From Roseicella sp. DB1501 (GTDB lineage Bacteria; Pseudomonadota; Alphaproteobacteria; Acetobacterales; Acetobacteraceae): 64,000 nucleotides of DNA. Under the pieces are notes generated by a model. It saw only the letters and a list, made by a program, of their open reading frames with translations, was not told the DNA's origin and made no database searches. The stretch spans positions 1 to 64,000 of the forward strand of contig NZ_JABFHG010000006.1 of the NCBI RefSeq assembly GCF_013112485.1, in the 5' to 3' direction. This document shows, in pieces, positions 17,520 to 26,332 of this stretch. Numbering within the stretch: the stretch's first letter is position 1; each line of letters starts with the position of its first letter. The position numbers and the translations under genes were made by a program.

Positions 17520-17930
17520 ATGCCCCAAGACCCACGCGCCCTGACGCTGCGGATCCTGCAGGACATCTGGAACGCCAAGGACCCGAGCCTGATTGAGGAG
17601 GCGTACGCCGACGATTGCGTCATCCACACGCCGGATGGCGAGGTGCGCGGCGTCGAGGGAGCCAGGCGACTCTACGAGGCCTACACCTCGTCGTTCCCCG
17701 ATGTTAGATTCGAGATCCGACAGATCGTCGCTGAGGGCGACACTGCGTCGGCGCAGCTGGTGTTCACCGGGACGCACGAGGGGCCGCTGGGTGCCGTGCC
17801 GGCCTCGGGGAACCGCGTGAGAGTTGCCAATAACTGCTTCTTTCGTTTTGTTAGTGGTAGATTGGTCGAACAGGAAGGAGTTTGGGATAGCTTGAGCCTG
17901 ATGCGCCAGATCGGCGCCGACCTAGCCTGA
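17520..17930 (+). CDS. SnoaL-like (NTF2-fold) polyketide-cyclase-type protein
   Basis: 136 residues from the ATG at 17520, preceded by GGGAGG. The SnoaL pattern is clear: LRILQDIWNAKDPSLIEEAYADDCVIHTPDGEV at the start, SFPDVRFEIRQIVAEGDT in the middle, TGTHEGPLGAVPASGNRVRV and a final strand with VEQEGVWDSLSLM. These NTF2-like proteins are small cytoplasmic cone-shaped domains that include cyclases, isomerases and many of unknown substrate. The gene is isolated on its strand, so no pathway can be proposed. Confidence 0.8.
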   Translation: MPQDPRALTLRILQDIWNAKDPSLIEEAYADDCVIHTPDGEVRGVEGARRLYEAYTSSFPDVRFEIRQIVAEGDTASAQLVFTGTHEGPLGAVPASGNRVRVANNCFFRFVSGRLVEQEGVWDSLSLMRQIGADLA

Positions 17931-18199
17931 CGTGACGGTGGCGCCCCGACCCGCCGTCGACCCGTGAGCAGAGTGCGGACCTCGCGGCCGGGCGCCTCGG
18001 ACTCAACGCCAAGGGCGCCGAGTTGGTGAAGCGCCCTCGGCGCTGACAGGCTCCCGTAACCTGTCCCGGCCTTGAGCCACGCCGTTAATTTTTGCCGGCA
18101 GCGGCAAGAACCAAGCGATCGCTTGCAAATTCAGGCGTCGAGCATGTGGTCGCTGCCGATGGAGACCCTCCTTCAGAGGGCCGATTTGGGCAAAGGGAA

Positions 18200-18560
18200 T
18201 TCTCGTCAGCTTCACGTCAGCGCGGCACAGAGCGGAAGGTCGATCACGCGCCGTGATGGACGCCGGTGCGCTGCACCGACCGGCTTCTCCGGCGGGGCTA
18301 TGGACGGTAGCACCCGGCGGGTCGGGTGCCGCATCATAAGCCAGAAATGGCCATCTCCGACACCGCGCTCCGCATCCTCACCGAGGCCCGCCAGCATCCC
18401 CTTCGGCTGGCGACGCCACCCATGCACCTTCCCGCCACTGCCTGCAACGCTGTGCTCTACAATCTCGTCGAGAGTGGCTACGTCGAGGAAGACCTCGCAC
18501 CCTTCGAGAACATCAACCTCGGTGAGCGCCAGCAGCACGGCGCCTGCGCCGCGCTGCGAG
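18200..18560 (+). pseudogene. Truncated duplicate of the DUF3489 gene with its upstream region
   Basis: An ATG at 18347 starts MAISDTALRILTEARQHPL, closely matching the N-terminus of the intact DUF3489 protein encoded at 23303. Similarity runs through ATPPMHLPATACNAVL and GYVEEDLAPFE to about 18560, then stops; the DUF3489 domain and coupled recombinase are missing. About 140 bases upstream also match the intact copy (from cttcacgtcag to cggcgggtcgggtgcc), but the strong AGGAG has become an unfavourable sequence. The rest of the gap to 19207 holds no gene I can support. Confidence 0.75.
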
Positions 18561-19207
18561 TGTGCGGGTCAGGGGAACCGCCGCTTCGTCACCGCCAAGG
18601 ACAATGCGGCAGTTGCGAGATCGAATGTCGCTCCTGGCGAAATGTTCCGCGCCATAATCCGGATGTTGTTGGTGGTCGAGGCCATCGCATCAAGCTCGAT
18701 GAAGCGGGTCGATCAAGCTAGCGCGGCATCGGCCAAGTCGCCGACCCGGTAGTTGGACACCGTCAAGTTGAGTAGGCTGGTGACGCCTGGTCCCAGCGAT
18801 GTCAGAGCCCAGGACACCTCAGCCAGAAGTTCCCGCGTGCCGATCGGCAGCGCTGGGGGTACCGCAGAGCAGCACCGGTGCCTCCCTCGGCAGGGCGTAA
18901 AGCCCGAGGGCCTCGAGCTTGATCATTCTATCAAACCGCAGATGCAAGCGCGATTTGTTCCCCCGCCGGGTTGCGCCAGACCGAGGCGGTCCGAAGCGAG
19001 ATCTAAACAGTGATTGTCTTGCGTCGGGCCAACGGAAGAACGTAGTCCGCTAGCATCGAACCCGGCCCATGCGCCACGCTTTGCCCGACACCGCTCCGAC
19101 GGCATCTGATTGCACCATGGCCCGGCAACAAGCATCCACTTCGAAAATGGCGAGTTGAATCTCCCGAATACGCGGGCGTAGTCTCGTAGAAAGGGGAGGA
19201 CAATCCG

Positions 19208-20161
19208 ATGCAATTAAGCGCATTACGCGCCGGACTTCTGGCGCTTTTGGTTGTGGCCCTCGGTCCTACCCCGCTCCGCGCGCAGCAGGTGAATGTCATC
19301 ACCACCAGCTTCGGACCTGCCGCTGCTTCGGATCTCATCTCGCGGCTGCTTGCCACCGAATTCAGCCAGCAGTTCAACGAGAACTGGGTGGTGAAGAACA
19401 TCGTCGGGGCTGCCGGCACGATTGCGGCCAATGAGGTGGTTCGCGCCAAGCCAGATGGCAGCAATCTGCTGCTCTCGCCGATAGGGCCGATCACCGTGCA
19501 GCCTTACTTCATGCGCAATGCCGGCTATCGTACCGAGGATTTGCTGCCGATCTGCATGACCACGCGCTCTCCGCTGGTGCTGATGGCGCACAAATCGTCC
19601 GGCCTGACGACAATGGCCGAGGTGATCTCACGCGCCCGCGGAAGCAGTGACCCAATGAACTTCGGCAGTACCGGACCCGGCACTCTACCGCACCTGTCGA
19701 TGGTGACCTTCAGCCGCATGGCGGGCGTGCCATTGGTGCACATCGCCTACAAGGGGCCGTCAGAGGTGCAACTAGCGCTCGAGCAGGGCGGCGTACAACT
19801 CTACGCAGACCTACCTAACCTGGTGCTGAATGACCCGGCCTTTCGGGCCATCGCGGTCATGGCGCCGGCACGTCTCGAGCGTTACCCGGACCTGCCAACC
19901 TTCCGCGAAGCCGGCTACGAGATTGATTTCTCGATCTGGCTCGGCCTTTTTGCGCCGCGCGGCACGCCGCCGGCGATTGTCGCGCGCTACGAGGGCGCTT
20001 GCGAGCGGGCAACGCGGCAGGCCGCGGTGATCCTGGGGCATGAGCGCCTGCAGATGCCCATCACCTATCGCAACGCGAAGACATTCGCTGCCATCGTGCA
20101 AGCAGATGCCGAGCGAAACCGCAGCATCGTCGAGGAAGGCAACCTGCGCCAGGCGGAGTGA
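19208..20161 (+). CDS. Bug-family (TTT) periplasmic solute-binding receptor
   Basis: 317 residues. A signal peptide (residues 1-25, GLLALLVVALG, cleavage near PLRAQ) is followed by the Bug fold: GAAGTIAANEVVRAKPDGSNLLL, GSTGPGTLPHLSMVTFSRMAG and VHIAYKGPSEVQLAL. The start follows GGGGAGGA. Bug receptors capture carboxylates or related acids for tripartite tricarboxylate transporters. No TctA/TctB membrane genes are adjacent, as is common for orphan Bug proteins. It heads a four-gene cluster with the aconitase-X subunits, so its ligand may be the enzyme's substrate or a relative. Confidence 0.88.
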   Translation: MQLSALRAGLLALLVVALGPTPLRAQQVNVITTSFGPAAASDLISRLLATEFSQQFNENWVVKNIVGAAGTIAANEVVRAKPDGSNLLLSPIGPITVQPYFMRNAGYRTEDLLPICMTTRSPLVLMAHKSSGLTTMAEVISRARGSSDPMNFGSTGPGTLPHLSMVTFSRMAGVPLVHIAYKGPSEVQLALEQGGVQLYADLPNLVLNDPAFRAIAVMAPARLERYPDLPTFREAGYEIDFSIWLGLFAPRGTPPAIVARYEGACERATRQAAVILGHERLQMPITYRNAKTFAAIVQADAERNRSIVEEGNLRQAE

Positions 20162-20247
20162 TTCCGCCGGTGCCCTGGGCCGCGCATTCGGGCAAGCCAA
20201 GGACGATCTGCGCGACGATAATCGAAATTAATGGAAGGCGAGTAACG

Positions 20248-21498
20248 GTGCAGCTAACGGCGGAAGAACAGAGAATGTTGGCAGGTGCCGAGGGCGAGGC
20301 GGTGCAACGCGCGGTGGCCTACCAGATCGAGGTCGGGCGGTTCTTCGGCGCCGAGCGACTAGTGCCCGTCACCAACGCCCACATGATGGGCGATATTGAG
20401 GTGTTAGGTGACACCGGTCTTGCCTTCCTTCAGGAGATGCAAGCGCTCGGCGCCCGAGCTCGCATTCCCATCACCACCAACGCCCGCTGCATCGATTTTG
20501 CCTGGGCAAACAAGCTGGGCCAGGATCCCGGCGAATGCGCCAAGGAAAAGCAGGTTATCGGCGCCCTACAGGGAATGAACGTCCTGACTACGGACACCTG
20601 CATCAACTATCAGACGCTCTATCAGCCGCATCTCGGCGAACGAGTGGCCTGGGGCGACACCGGCACCTGCATCTACGCCAATGGCGTGTTCGGTGCACGC
20701 ACCAACTTCGAGAGCGGGCCAGCGGCCCTGGCCTCGGCGATCACCGGCCGTACCCCGGCCTACGGCTTCCATCTGGACGAACACCGTCGCGGCAGTTTCG
20801 TCGTCGATCTCTCCGGCGCCACGTTGGCGGACCTGGCGGACTGGGGTGCCGTTGGCAAACTCGTCGGCGAGAGCCACCAAAGCTATTACGCGGTGCCTGT
20901 CTTCACCGGGTTTCGCCGGACGCCGTTGGCGGACGAGCTGAAGCAGTTGGGCTGCGCGCTCGCCTCCTACGGTTCGATGGGCATGTTCCACATGGTCGGC
21001 GTGACGCCCGAAGCACGCACCTTAGAGGACGCTCTCTGCGGCTCAGTGGCCACCGCGGTGGAGCGCGTGGCGGTGGACGATGCCGCTATCGACACGGTGT
21101 ATCGTGGCTACTCGCTCGGCGCGGGTGATGCAAGGTTGGTGGTGTTCTCGGGCCCGCAACTCTCGCTCTTTGAGATGAAGCAACTTTCCCTGCTGTTTGC
21201 AGGACGAACCGTGGCGCGGGGCACATCGTGCTTCGTCACGGCCAGCAATGGCGTCATCAGCGCCTCCCGCAAGCTTGGCTATCTCGCACCGCTCGAAGCG
21301 GCGGGCGTGATCGTGCTTGAGGGCGTGTGCTTCTACATCCTGCAGAATCTGTCAGTCATGCGGGAGAAGAATGGCTGGCAGAACATGGTCAGCAACAGCG
21401 CCAAGATCGTGAACATTATCGGCGCACACCGGTTCAATACCATCCTGCGACGCAGCGCGGACTGCGTCGAGATCGCCTGCACAGGGAGGCTGACATGA
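20248..21498 (+). CDS. Aconitase X catalytic (large) subunit
   Basis: 416 residues from the GTG at 20248 (GAAGG upstream; an ATG at 20158 adds an unrelated leader). Characteristic AcnX (formerly DUF521) stretches are present: VPVTNAHMMGDIEVLGD, ITTNARCIDFAWA, TDTCINYQTLYQP, WGDTGTCIYANGV and ISASRKLGYLAPLEAAGV. Conserved cysteines there would hold the metal cofactor. Bacterial AcnX enzymes include cis-3-hydroxy-L-proline dehydratases; archaeal members dehydrate mevalonate 5-phosphate. The small subunit starts within this stop codon. The exact substrate is uncertain; hydroxyproline catabolism is the leading guess. Confidence 0.85.
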   Translation: MQLTAEEQRMLAGAEGEAVQRAVAYQIEVGRFFGAERLVPVTNAHMMGDIEVLGDTGLAFLQEMQALGARARIPITTNARCIDFAWANKLGQDPGECAKEKQVIGALQGMNVLTTDTCINYQTLYQPHLGERVAWGDTGTCIYANGVFGARTNFESGPAALASAITGRTPAYGFHLDEHRRGSFVVDLSGATLADLADWGAVGKLVGESHQSYYAVPVFTGFRRTPLADELKQLGCALASYGSMGMFHMVGVTPEARTLEDALCGSVATAVERVAVDDAAIDTVYRGYSLGAGDARLVVFSGPQLSLFEMKQLSLLFAGRTVARGTSCFVTASNGVISASRKLGYLAPLEAAGVIVLEGVCFYILQNLSVMREKNGWQNMVSNSAKIVNIIGAHRFNTILRRSADCVEIACTGRLT

Positions 21499-21923
21499 GC
21501 GACACCGTGCTCGCGAGCGTCTCCTTGGCGCGCGCCTTCGGGCCGATGGTCGAGGGCGAGGCCGTACTGTCCGAGGAAGGCTTCTCCCCGCGCTACGATC
21601 TCGACCGCTGGACCGGCTACATCACCAAGCCGGGCCACAAGCTGGAAGGCACCAACATCAAGGACAAGATCTGCTTCTTCCCCACTGCGAAGGGCGGCAT
21701 TGCCGCCGGCTGGGCCTTCAACGACATCAAGGGCAAGGGCATCGCGCCGAAAGCTTTCCTGTTCGGCGTCACCAACCCCGTGATGGTGCAAGGTGCTGTG
21801 CTGGCGAACATTGTGATTTCCGAAGGTTGGTCGCAGGACCCGCGCCAGGTGTTCCGCACGGGCGACTGGGTGCGAGTCGACCCCGCGCGCCGTGTGGTGG
21901 AACTGCTGCGCCGCACCGGGTGA
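21495..21923 (+). CDS. Aconitase X swivel (small, DUF126) subunit
   Basis: 142 residues. The DUF126 swivelling domain is evident: SLARAFGPMVEGEAVLSEE, then ISFWGG-type region replaced here by YDLDRWTGYITKPGHKLEG, and the strongly conserved FPTAKGGIAAGWAFNDIKGKGIAPKA region with the active-site Ser/Lys loop. Its ATG overlaps the large-subunit stop by four bases (ATGA) and GGGAGG precedes it, so the two are translated together as a heterodimer. The next gene's ATG overlaps this stop (TGATG). Confidence 0.85.
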   Translation: MSDTVLASVSLARAFGPMVEGEAVLSEEGFSPRYDLDRWTGYITKPGHKLEGTNIKDKICFFPTAKGGIAAGWAFNDIKGKGIAPKAFLFGVTNPVMVQGAVLANIVISEGWSQDPRQVFRTGDWVRVDPARRVVELLRRTG

Positions 21924-22882
21924 TGCATCGACGTCCACTGCTCGCCGGGCTGCTGGTCCCCAGCTTGGCGCGGGCCGACGGCTGGCAGCCCGATCGCCCG
22001 TTGCGCCTTGTGGTCCCCTTCCCGCCGGGCGGGCCGACCGACCTAGTCGCCCGCCCGCTGGCGCAGCGGCTCGGTGAAGCCCTGGGGCGGCCCGTGGTGG
22101 TGGACAACCGCGGCGGTGCAGGCGGCAACCTGGGTGCCGAGGCGGTGGCGCGGGCAACCCCCGACGGCATCACGCTGCTGCTGTCGAATGTCGGCGTGCT
22201 GGCGGTGAATACGACGCTGTACCGCAGCTTGCCCTTCGATCCCGTGGGCGACTTCGTGCCCATTGCGCTGATCGCCGGTGCCCCGGTTGCGCTGGTGGTG
22301 CGCGCCGACTTGCCCACGCCGACACTGCGCGACTTCGTCGCCTGGACCCGATCGACGCCGCAGCCCGTCCCCTATGGTTCTGCTGGCGCCGGGTCGCCGG
22401 GGCACCTGGTCGGTGAGGTGTTCCGCAGCGTCGCTGGCGCAGCGCTGGTCCACGTACCGTATCGCGGTAGCGCGCCAGCGCTGCAGGACCTGCTTGCCGG
22501 CAACATCCCGGCGGTATTCGATCCCGTACAGTCACCGCTGGCACAGGTGCAGGCGGGGCGGCTGCGGGCCCTCGCGGTGGCCGCCGCCGCCCGAAGCTCG
22601 GCACTGCCGGAGGTTCCCACCATGGCGGAGGTCGGCGTGGCGGGTATCGAAATGACGGCCTGGTGGGCGGTAGTAGCGCCTGCCGCAACGCCAGCTCCAG
22701 TGATCACCCGGCTGGCCGACGAGTTCGCCCGCATCGACGCCAGCCCCGGATGGCGCTACGACCTCGGACGACAGGGTATTACCCCAATGTACCGCGGCCC
22801 ATCCGAGATGCCAGCTTTCCTGAGTGAGGAGAGGCGCCGTTGGGGTGCCGCCGTCCGCGCTTCCGGCGCAGTGCTGGAGTGA
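21923..22882 (+). CDS. Second Bug-family solute-binding receptor
   Basis: 319 residues. A short Arg-rich signal peptide (MHRRPLLAGLLVPSLARA) is followed by WQPDRPLRLVVPFPPGGPTD, the signature N-terminus of Bug proteins, then GAGGNLGAEAVARATPDG and VPYRGSAPALQDLLAG. The start codon shares bases with the stop of the AcnX small subunit, so the gene is in the same operon. Two different receptors around one enzyme suggests either two ligands or replacement of one by the other. The following 280 bases contain nothing recognisable. Confidence 0.88.
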   Translation: MHRRPLLAGLLVPSLARADGWQPDRPLRLVVPFPPGGPTDLVARPLAQRLGEALGRPVVVDNRGGAGGNLGAEAVARATPDGITLLLSNVGVLAVNTTLYRSLPFDPVGDFVPIALIAGAPVALVVRADLPTPTLRDFVAWTRSTPQPVPYGSAGAGSPGHLVGEVFRSVAGAALVHVPYRGSAPALQDLLAGNIPAVFDPVQSPLAQVQAGRLRALAVAAAARSSALPEVPTMAEVGVAGIEMTAWWAVVAPAATPAPVITRLADEFARIDASPGWRYDLGRQGITPMYRGPSEMPAFLSEERRRWGAAVRASGAVLE

Positions 22883-23162
22883 TCGAGTGGAGCTGCCCCG
22901 GTGTGCCACCGCGATCCTCTTTTGATATCACGCCCTATGCGGGCAGGCCGTGTTAACGGCCGATGGAGATGCCCTTCCTCCTACAGCCGAGTGGCGAGTC
23001 CGCTTTCGGGATGGGGTGCCGAGTCGTTTATCAAATCAAGAGCTTGGCGAAGAGTAGAGCAGATAGGGCATGGTCAACGAGTTGGGGCGAATTAAAGGTG
23101 GTCACGCCTCACCCTGTGGCCAATGCGGCGCTCAAAGAATGTAATTAGATGGCCGACTATCC

Positions 23163-23302
23163 GCTTCACGTCAGCTGGACACAGAGCGAATGGTCAGACG
23201 CGCGCCACGGCGAACGCCGGCGCGCCGCCCTGACCGGCTCCCCGGTGGGGCTCGGGCTCGTAGCACCCGGCTCGTCGGGTGCCGCCCCCAGGAGCCCCGA
23301 CC
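23163..23302 (+). repeat. Upstream block shared with the decayed DUF3489 copy
   Basis: These about 140 bases before the intact DUF3489 start match 18210-18346 (shared cttcacgtcag, acagagcg, accggct, gggctc/gggcta, cacccgg and gtcgggtgcc). Conservation in front of both an intact and a dead gene suggests that the promoter or recombination site travelled with the gene as one unit. It is also the only structure I can point to in the 22883-23302 gap. Confidence 0.55.
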
Positions 23303-24070
23303 ATGGCCATTTCCGACACCGCCCTCCGCGTCCTCGCCGATGCCGGCCATCATGCCCTGCGGCTGGTCACGCCGCCCAAGCACCTCCCAGCCGCTGCCTG
23401 TAGTTCGGTGCTCCGCAGTCTGCTCAGAGGCGGCTATGTCGAGGAATGCCCTGCGCCCTTCGAGTACATCGGCCTCAGCTGGCGCCAGCAGGACGGCGCC
23501 TGGACCGCGCTGCGCGTGACCAACGCCGGGCTGCTAGCCATCGGCGCCGCTCTCCCGGCAGTGCCAGCAGAGGCCTACAGCGCGTCGCCCACGGCATCGG
23601 CTGACCTGGAAGGGCAGCAAGCGCCAGACGCCGCGGACCCCGCACCTGACGCCGCTACGGTGGCGCCGGCACCAACCACCCAAGCCAGCCTCCGCAATGC
23701 TGCCTGGCGCGTGGTCAGTGCCTGGGACGGCGAGGCCAGCCAGCGCGCCGACCTGCCCGACGCCATCGCCGGCCTCCGCGCCATCGTGGTGAAAGCCGCA
23801 CCGGCATCCCGCGCCACCGGTCCCCGCAAGCCGCGCGAGGGCACCAAACAGCACCAGGTTTTGGCGCTGCTCCGCCGGTCGGAGGGCGCCACCGTCGCCC
23901 AGGTGGCCGACGCTACCGGCTGGGCCAACCACACGGTCCGCGGCTTCTTCGCAGGCTTGAAGAAGCGCGGGCTCGAGGTCAGCGTGCTGGAGCGGGTCCG
24001 CAAGGTCGGACCGGGCAAGGAGGGCGCCAAGGGCAGCTACACCGTCTATCGCATCGCCGAGGCGGGCTGA
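23303..24070 (+). CDS. DUF3489 domain protein, recombinase partner
   Basis: 255 residues from the ATG at 23303 with AGGAG nine bases upstream. The N-terminal 85 residues form a small helical domain (MAISDTALRVLADAGHH onward), followed by an Ala/Pro/Thr linker. The C-terminal DUF3489 (residues 185-255) is a winged-helix type domain: KQHQVLALLRRSEGATVAQ, then TGWANHTVRGFFAGLKKRG. DNA binding is likely. Its TGA overlaps the ATG of the serine recombinase, so the two are translationally coupled, and the protein probably assists or regulates recombination. A truncated duplicate lies at 18.3 kb. Confidence 0.8.
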   Translation: MAISDTALRVLADAGHHALRLVTPPKHLPAAACSSVLRSLLRGGYVEECPAPFEYIGLSWRQQDGAWTALRVTNAGLLAIGAALPAVPAEAYSASPTASADLEGQQAPDAADPAPDAATVAPAPTTQASLRNAAWRVVSAWDGEASQRADLPDAIAGLRAIVVKAAPASRATGPRKPREGTKQHQVLALLRRSEGATVAQVADATGWANHTVRGFFAGLKKRGLEVSVLERVRKVGPGKEGAKGSYTVYRIAEAG

Positions 24071-24777
24071 TGCGGCCGGCGCTGCCCCACGGCGTCGCCC
24101 GGCTGGCGGTCGGGTACCTGCGGGTCTCGACCGCCGAGCAGGGCCAGAGCGGCCTCGGACTGGAGGCGCAACAGGCGAGCGTCCGGTCCTTCGTCGCGGC
24201 GCAGGGCTGGACGCTGGTGGCCGAGCATCAGGACGTGGCCAGCGGCAAGGACGACCGCCGGCCGGGGTTTCAGGCAGCATTGGCCCGCAGCCGCCAGCTC
24301 GGGGCGGTGCTGGTCGCGGCGAGGCTCGACCGGATCACCCGGCGTGCCCACACCCTCTCCGGCCTGCTCGAGGAGGGCTACCAGATCCGGGCCGCCGACA
24401 TGCCCGGCGCCGATGACCTGATGATGCGGATCTACGCCGCCATGGCGCAGAAGGAGCGTGAGCTGATCAGCGAGCGGACCCGCGCCGCGCTGAGAGCCGC
24501 CAAGGCACGTGGGGCGGTGCTGGGTGGCGACCGGGGCTACCGACCGGCCGAGGGCCCGAGCGCCGCGGCAGCGGCCAAGGCGCGGCGGGTGGCGGCGGAG
24601 CGGGCGGCGCACCGGCTGGCGCTGGAGGTGGAGCGGCTGCGGGCGGAGGGTATCACCGGCCAGGCGGCGATCGCGCGGGCGCTGACTGAGCGCGGGGTGC
24701 CGACGCCGCGGGGTGGGGCGGCCTGGACGCACACGACGGTGACAAGGGTGATGGCGCGGGCTGCAGCGGGCCAATAG
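24070..24777 (+). CDS. Small serine recombinase (resolvase/invertase type)
   Basis: 235 residues. The resolvase catalytic domain is plain: GYLRVSTAEQGQSGLGLEAQ with the nucleophilic Ser, then DVASGKDDRRPGF, ARLDRITRRAHTLSGLL with the active-site arginines, and MAQKERELISERTRAAL. The C-terminus (residues 175-235) is a helix-turn-helix with ITGQAAIARALTERGVPTPRG. Such enzymes cut and rejoin DNA at short inverted sites. It is coupled to the DUF3489 gene. The open frame ends 83 bases before the convergent luciferase-like gene. The target site is not evident in the window. Confidence 0.9.
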   Translation: MRPALPHGVARLAVGYLRVSTAEQGQSGLGLEAQQASVRSFVAAQGWTLVAEHQDVASGKDDRRPGFQAALARSRQLGAVLVAARLDRITRRAHTLSGLLEEGYQIRAADMPGADDLMMRIYAAMAQKERELISERTRAALRAAKARGAVLGGDRGYRPAEGPSAAAAAKARRVAAERAAHRLALEVERLRAEGITGQAAIARALTERGVPTPRGGAAWTHTTVTRVMARAAAGQ

Positions 24778-24859
24778 CGCTCTTTGCGCCTGCAATGACC
24801 ACCGTTTTGCCACGGCCAGATGGTGGACGAAGGGTCAATCGAGGTCCGACAGGATTCAG

Positions 24860-25678
24860 CTACGCAACCAGGGAGCCAACCCCATCCGTTACCTTCTCCC
24901 AGTCGTCGACATTTCGGTCCTGAGGCGCCACCAGAAGATGCTCGACGCCGATTGCAGCGTAGTCATCGACTAACGCCCGCAGGACGCCACGATCCTGACC
25001 GTCCCACTGCACCCTCATGGAGATCGTGAATTCCGACTCTGGGCGCGCCGCTCGCAATCGCCGCACAATCGGGGCCGCCTCATCCGCCGACAGCGCGCTG
25101 CCATGCCAGCCGTCCCCAATCCTGATGGTCCGCCGCAAGGCTGGCTCTGAGCTACCGCCGAACCAAAGCGGGATCCGACTGACCGGCATCGGGGTCATGG
25201 TCATCTCTTTGATCTCGGCCGAGATGTAGCGGCTCTCGAACGTCACCGGATCCTCGGACCAGACGGCCCGCATCATGGCGATGCCCTCGTCGAGCCGCCG
25301 GCCCCGTTCCTCGAAGGGTACACCGAGCGCCGCGAACTCCTCCTTCAACCAGCCAGAGCCGGCGCCTAAAATCAGCCGTCCCTCGGAAAAGTTGTGCAGC
25401 GTTGCAAGCTCCTTCGCCAACGGCAAGGGATGGCGCATCGGCAGCACCAGCACCGATGTCCCCAGCTTGACCCGCTTGGTTACCGCGGCGGCCCAGGAGA
25501 GGGACAGGACAGGGTCGAAAAACAATGGCGAGCGTGGAAATTTGTCGCGCGGAACGATGATGTGCTCGCTAACCCACACATCCTCGATGCCTAAATCCTC
25601 CGCGCGCTCGGCATGCTGCCGAATGAGCGCCGGCACCGCCTGCTCGCCGGCGTGGGGCAGATGGATGCCGTATTTCAT
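24860..25678 (-). CDS. LLM-class flavin oxidoreductase (luciferase-like, F420-type family)
   Basis: 272 residues. MKYGIHLPHAGEQA at the start, ERAEDLGIEDVWVSEHIIVP, LGTSVLVLPMRHPLPLAKELATL and GAGSGWLKEEFAALG are hallmarks of the luciferase-like monooxygenase TIM barrel, closest to the group often labelled F420-dependent (TIGR03619). Alphaproteobacteria generally use FMN, so the cofactor is uncertain. The substrate is unknown. It lies between two mobile modules and is convergent with the serine recombinase, so it may be cargo or leftover chromosomal sequence. Confidence 0.82.
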   Translation of the reverse strand: MKYGIHLPHAGEQAVPALIRQHAERAEDLGIEDVWVSEHIIVPRDKFPRSPLFFDPVLSLSWAAAVTKRVKLGTSVLVLPMRHPLPLAKELATLHNFSEGRLILGAGSGWLKEEFAALGVPFEERGRRLDEGIAMMRAVWSEDPVTFESRYISAEIKEMTMTPMPVSRIPLWFGGSSEPALRRTIRIGDGWHGSALSADEAAPIVRRLRAARPESEFTISMRVQWDGQDRGVLRALVDDYAAIGVEHLLVAPQDRNVDDWEKVTDGVGSLVA

Positions 25679-25897
25679 TGCGGTTCTAATGCCTTCCTGG
25701 CCACGGCAGCATGTTCAGCCCTTCCCTGCGAGGGCGCAATCCCTCGATCGGAGCCGGCAGGTCTAGTTGCCCGCTGCGGAAGTGGATCCTGGGCGGAAGC
25801 TGCAATCTTGAAGTCAAGCCGCGTCTCGGTCCACGGCTTGCGTGTCGCATGTTCACCACCGAGCAACGGTCGTTGGTCCGTGGTGAACAGGCTCACG

Positions 25898-26332
25898 TCA
25901 GTCGGGCTCACCATCCTCGTGAGCGATGAGACCACCCGCTCCCTCATCTGCTTCTACGAGCGTGGTGTTCGAGGCGGGCGTATCGGTAACCGGATCACCG
26001 CCGATCGACAGATGGATCACTGCCGCCGGCAGCACAGCCGTCCCGTCGGCTCCCGTGTGCTCGACGCTAACCTTCTCCCGCCAGCCGGCGCGAGCCTTCA
26101 GCCAGAAGATGGCCGCCGAGACATTCTTGTCGACGGTGGCCAAGTGGAACAGCGACTGAGCCACCTTGGCATTCGCCTCGATCACGCCACGGTCCAGCTC
26201 CTCGCGGAAATGCCGGCGCAGAGTTTTCGGATCTATCCCGAGATGAATGGCGATGTCGTCCTGACGGATGCCAAAGCCTGCCAGGGCCCGCACGGTCCGG
26301 CGGTGCTCGTCGCTGGGCTCAAACGCCTGCAT
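25898..26332 (-). CDS. Phage HTH protein, terminase-small-subunit-like
   Basis: 144 residues from the ATG at 26332, which has AGGAGG about nine bases upstream inside the end of the methylase gene. The N-terminal helix-turn-helix reads TVRALAGFGIRQDDIAIHLGIDPKTLRRHFREELD. A helical segment follows (VIEANAKVAQSLFHLATVDKNVSAAIFWLKARAGW) and then an acidic tail. Proteins of this shape sit next to ParB/methylase genes in prophages and are often annotated as small terminase or regulator. No large terminase follows, which is why a satellite or truncated prophage is suspected. Confidence 0.6.
   Translation of the reverse strand: MQAFEPSDEHRRTVRALAGFGIRQDDIAIHLGIDPKTLRRHFREELDRGVIEANAKVAQSLFHLATVDKNVSAAIFWLKARAGWREKVSVEHTGADGTAVLPAAVIHLSIGGDPVTDTPASNTTLVEADEGAGGLIAHEDGEPD

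Noticed and set aside
18560-19200. A possible sensor or regulator gene on the minus strand
   Set aside because: Read in several frames it gives broken fragments with stops and no motif; composition does not show coding bias.
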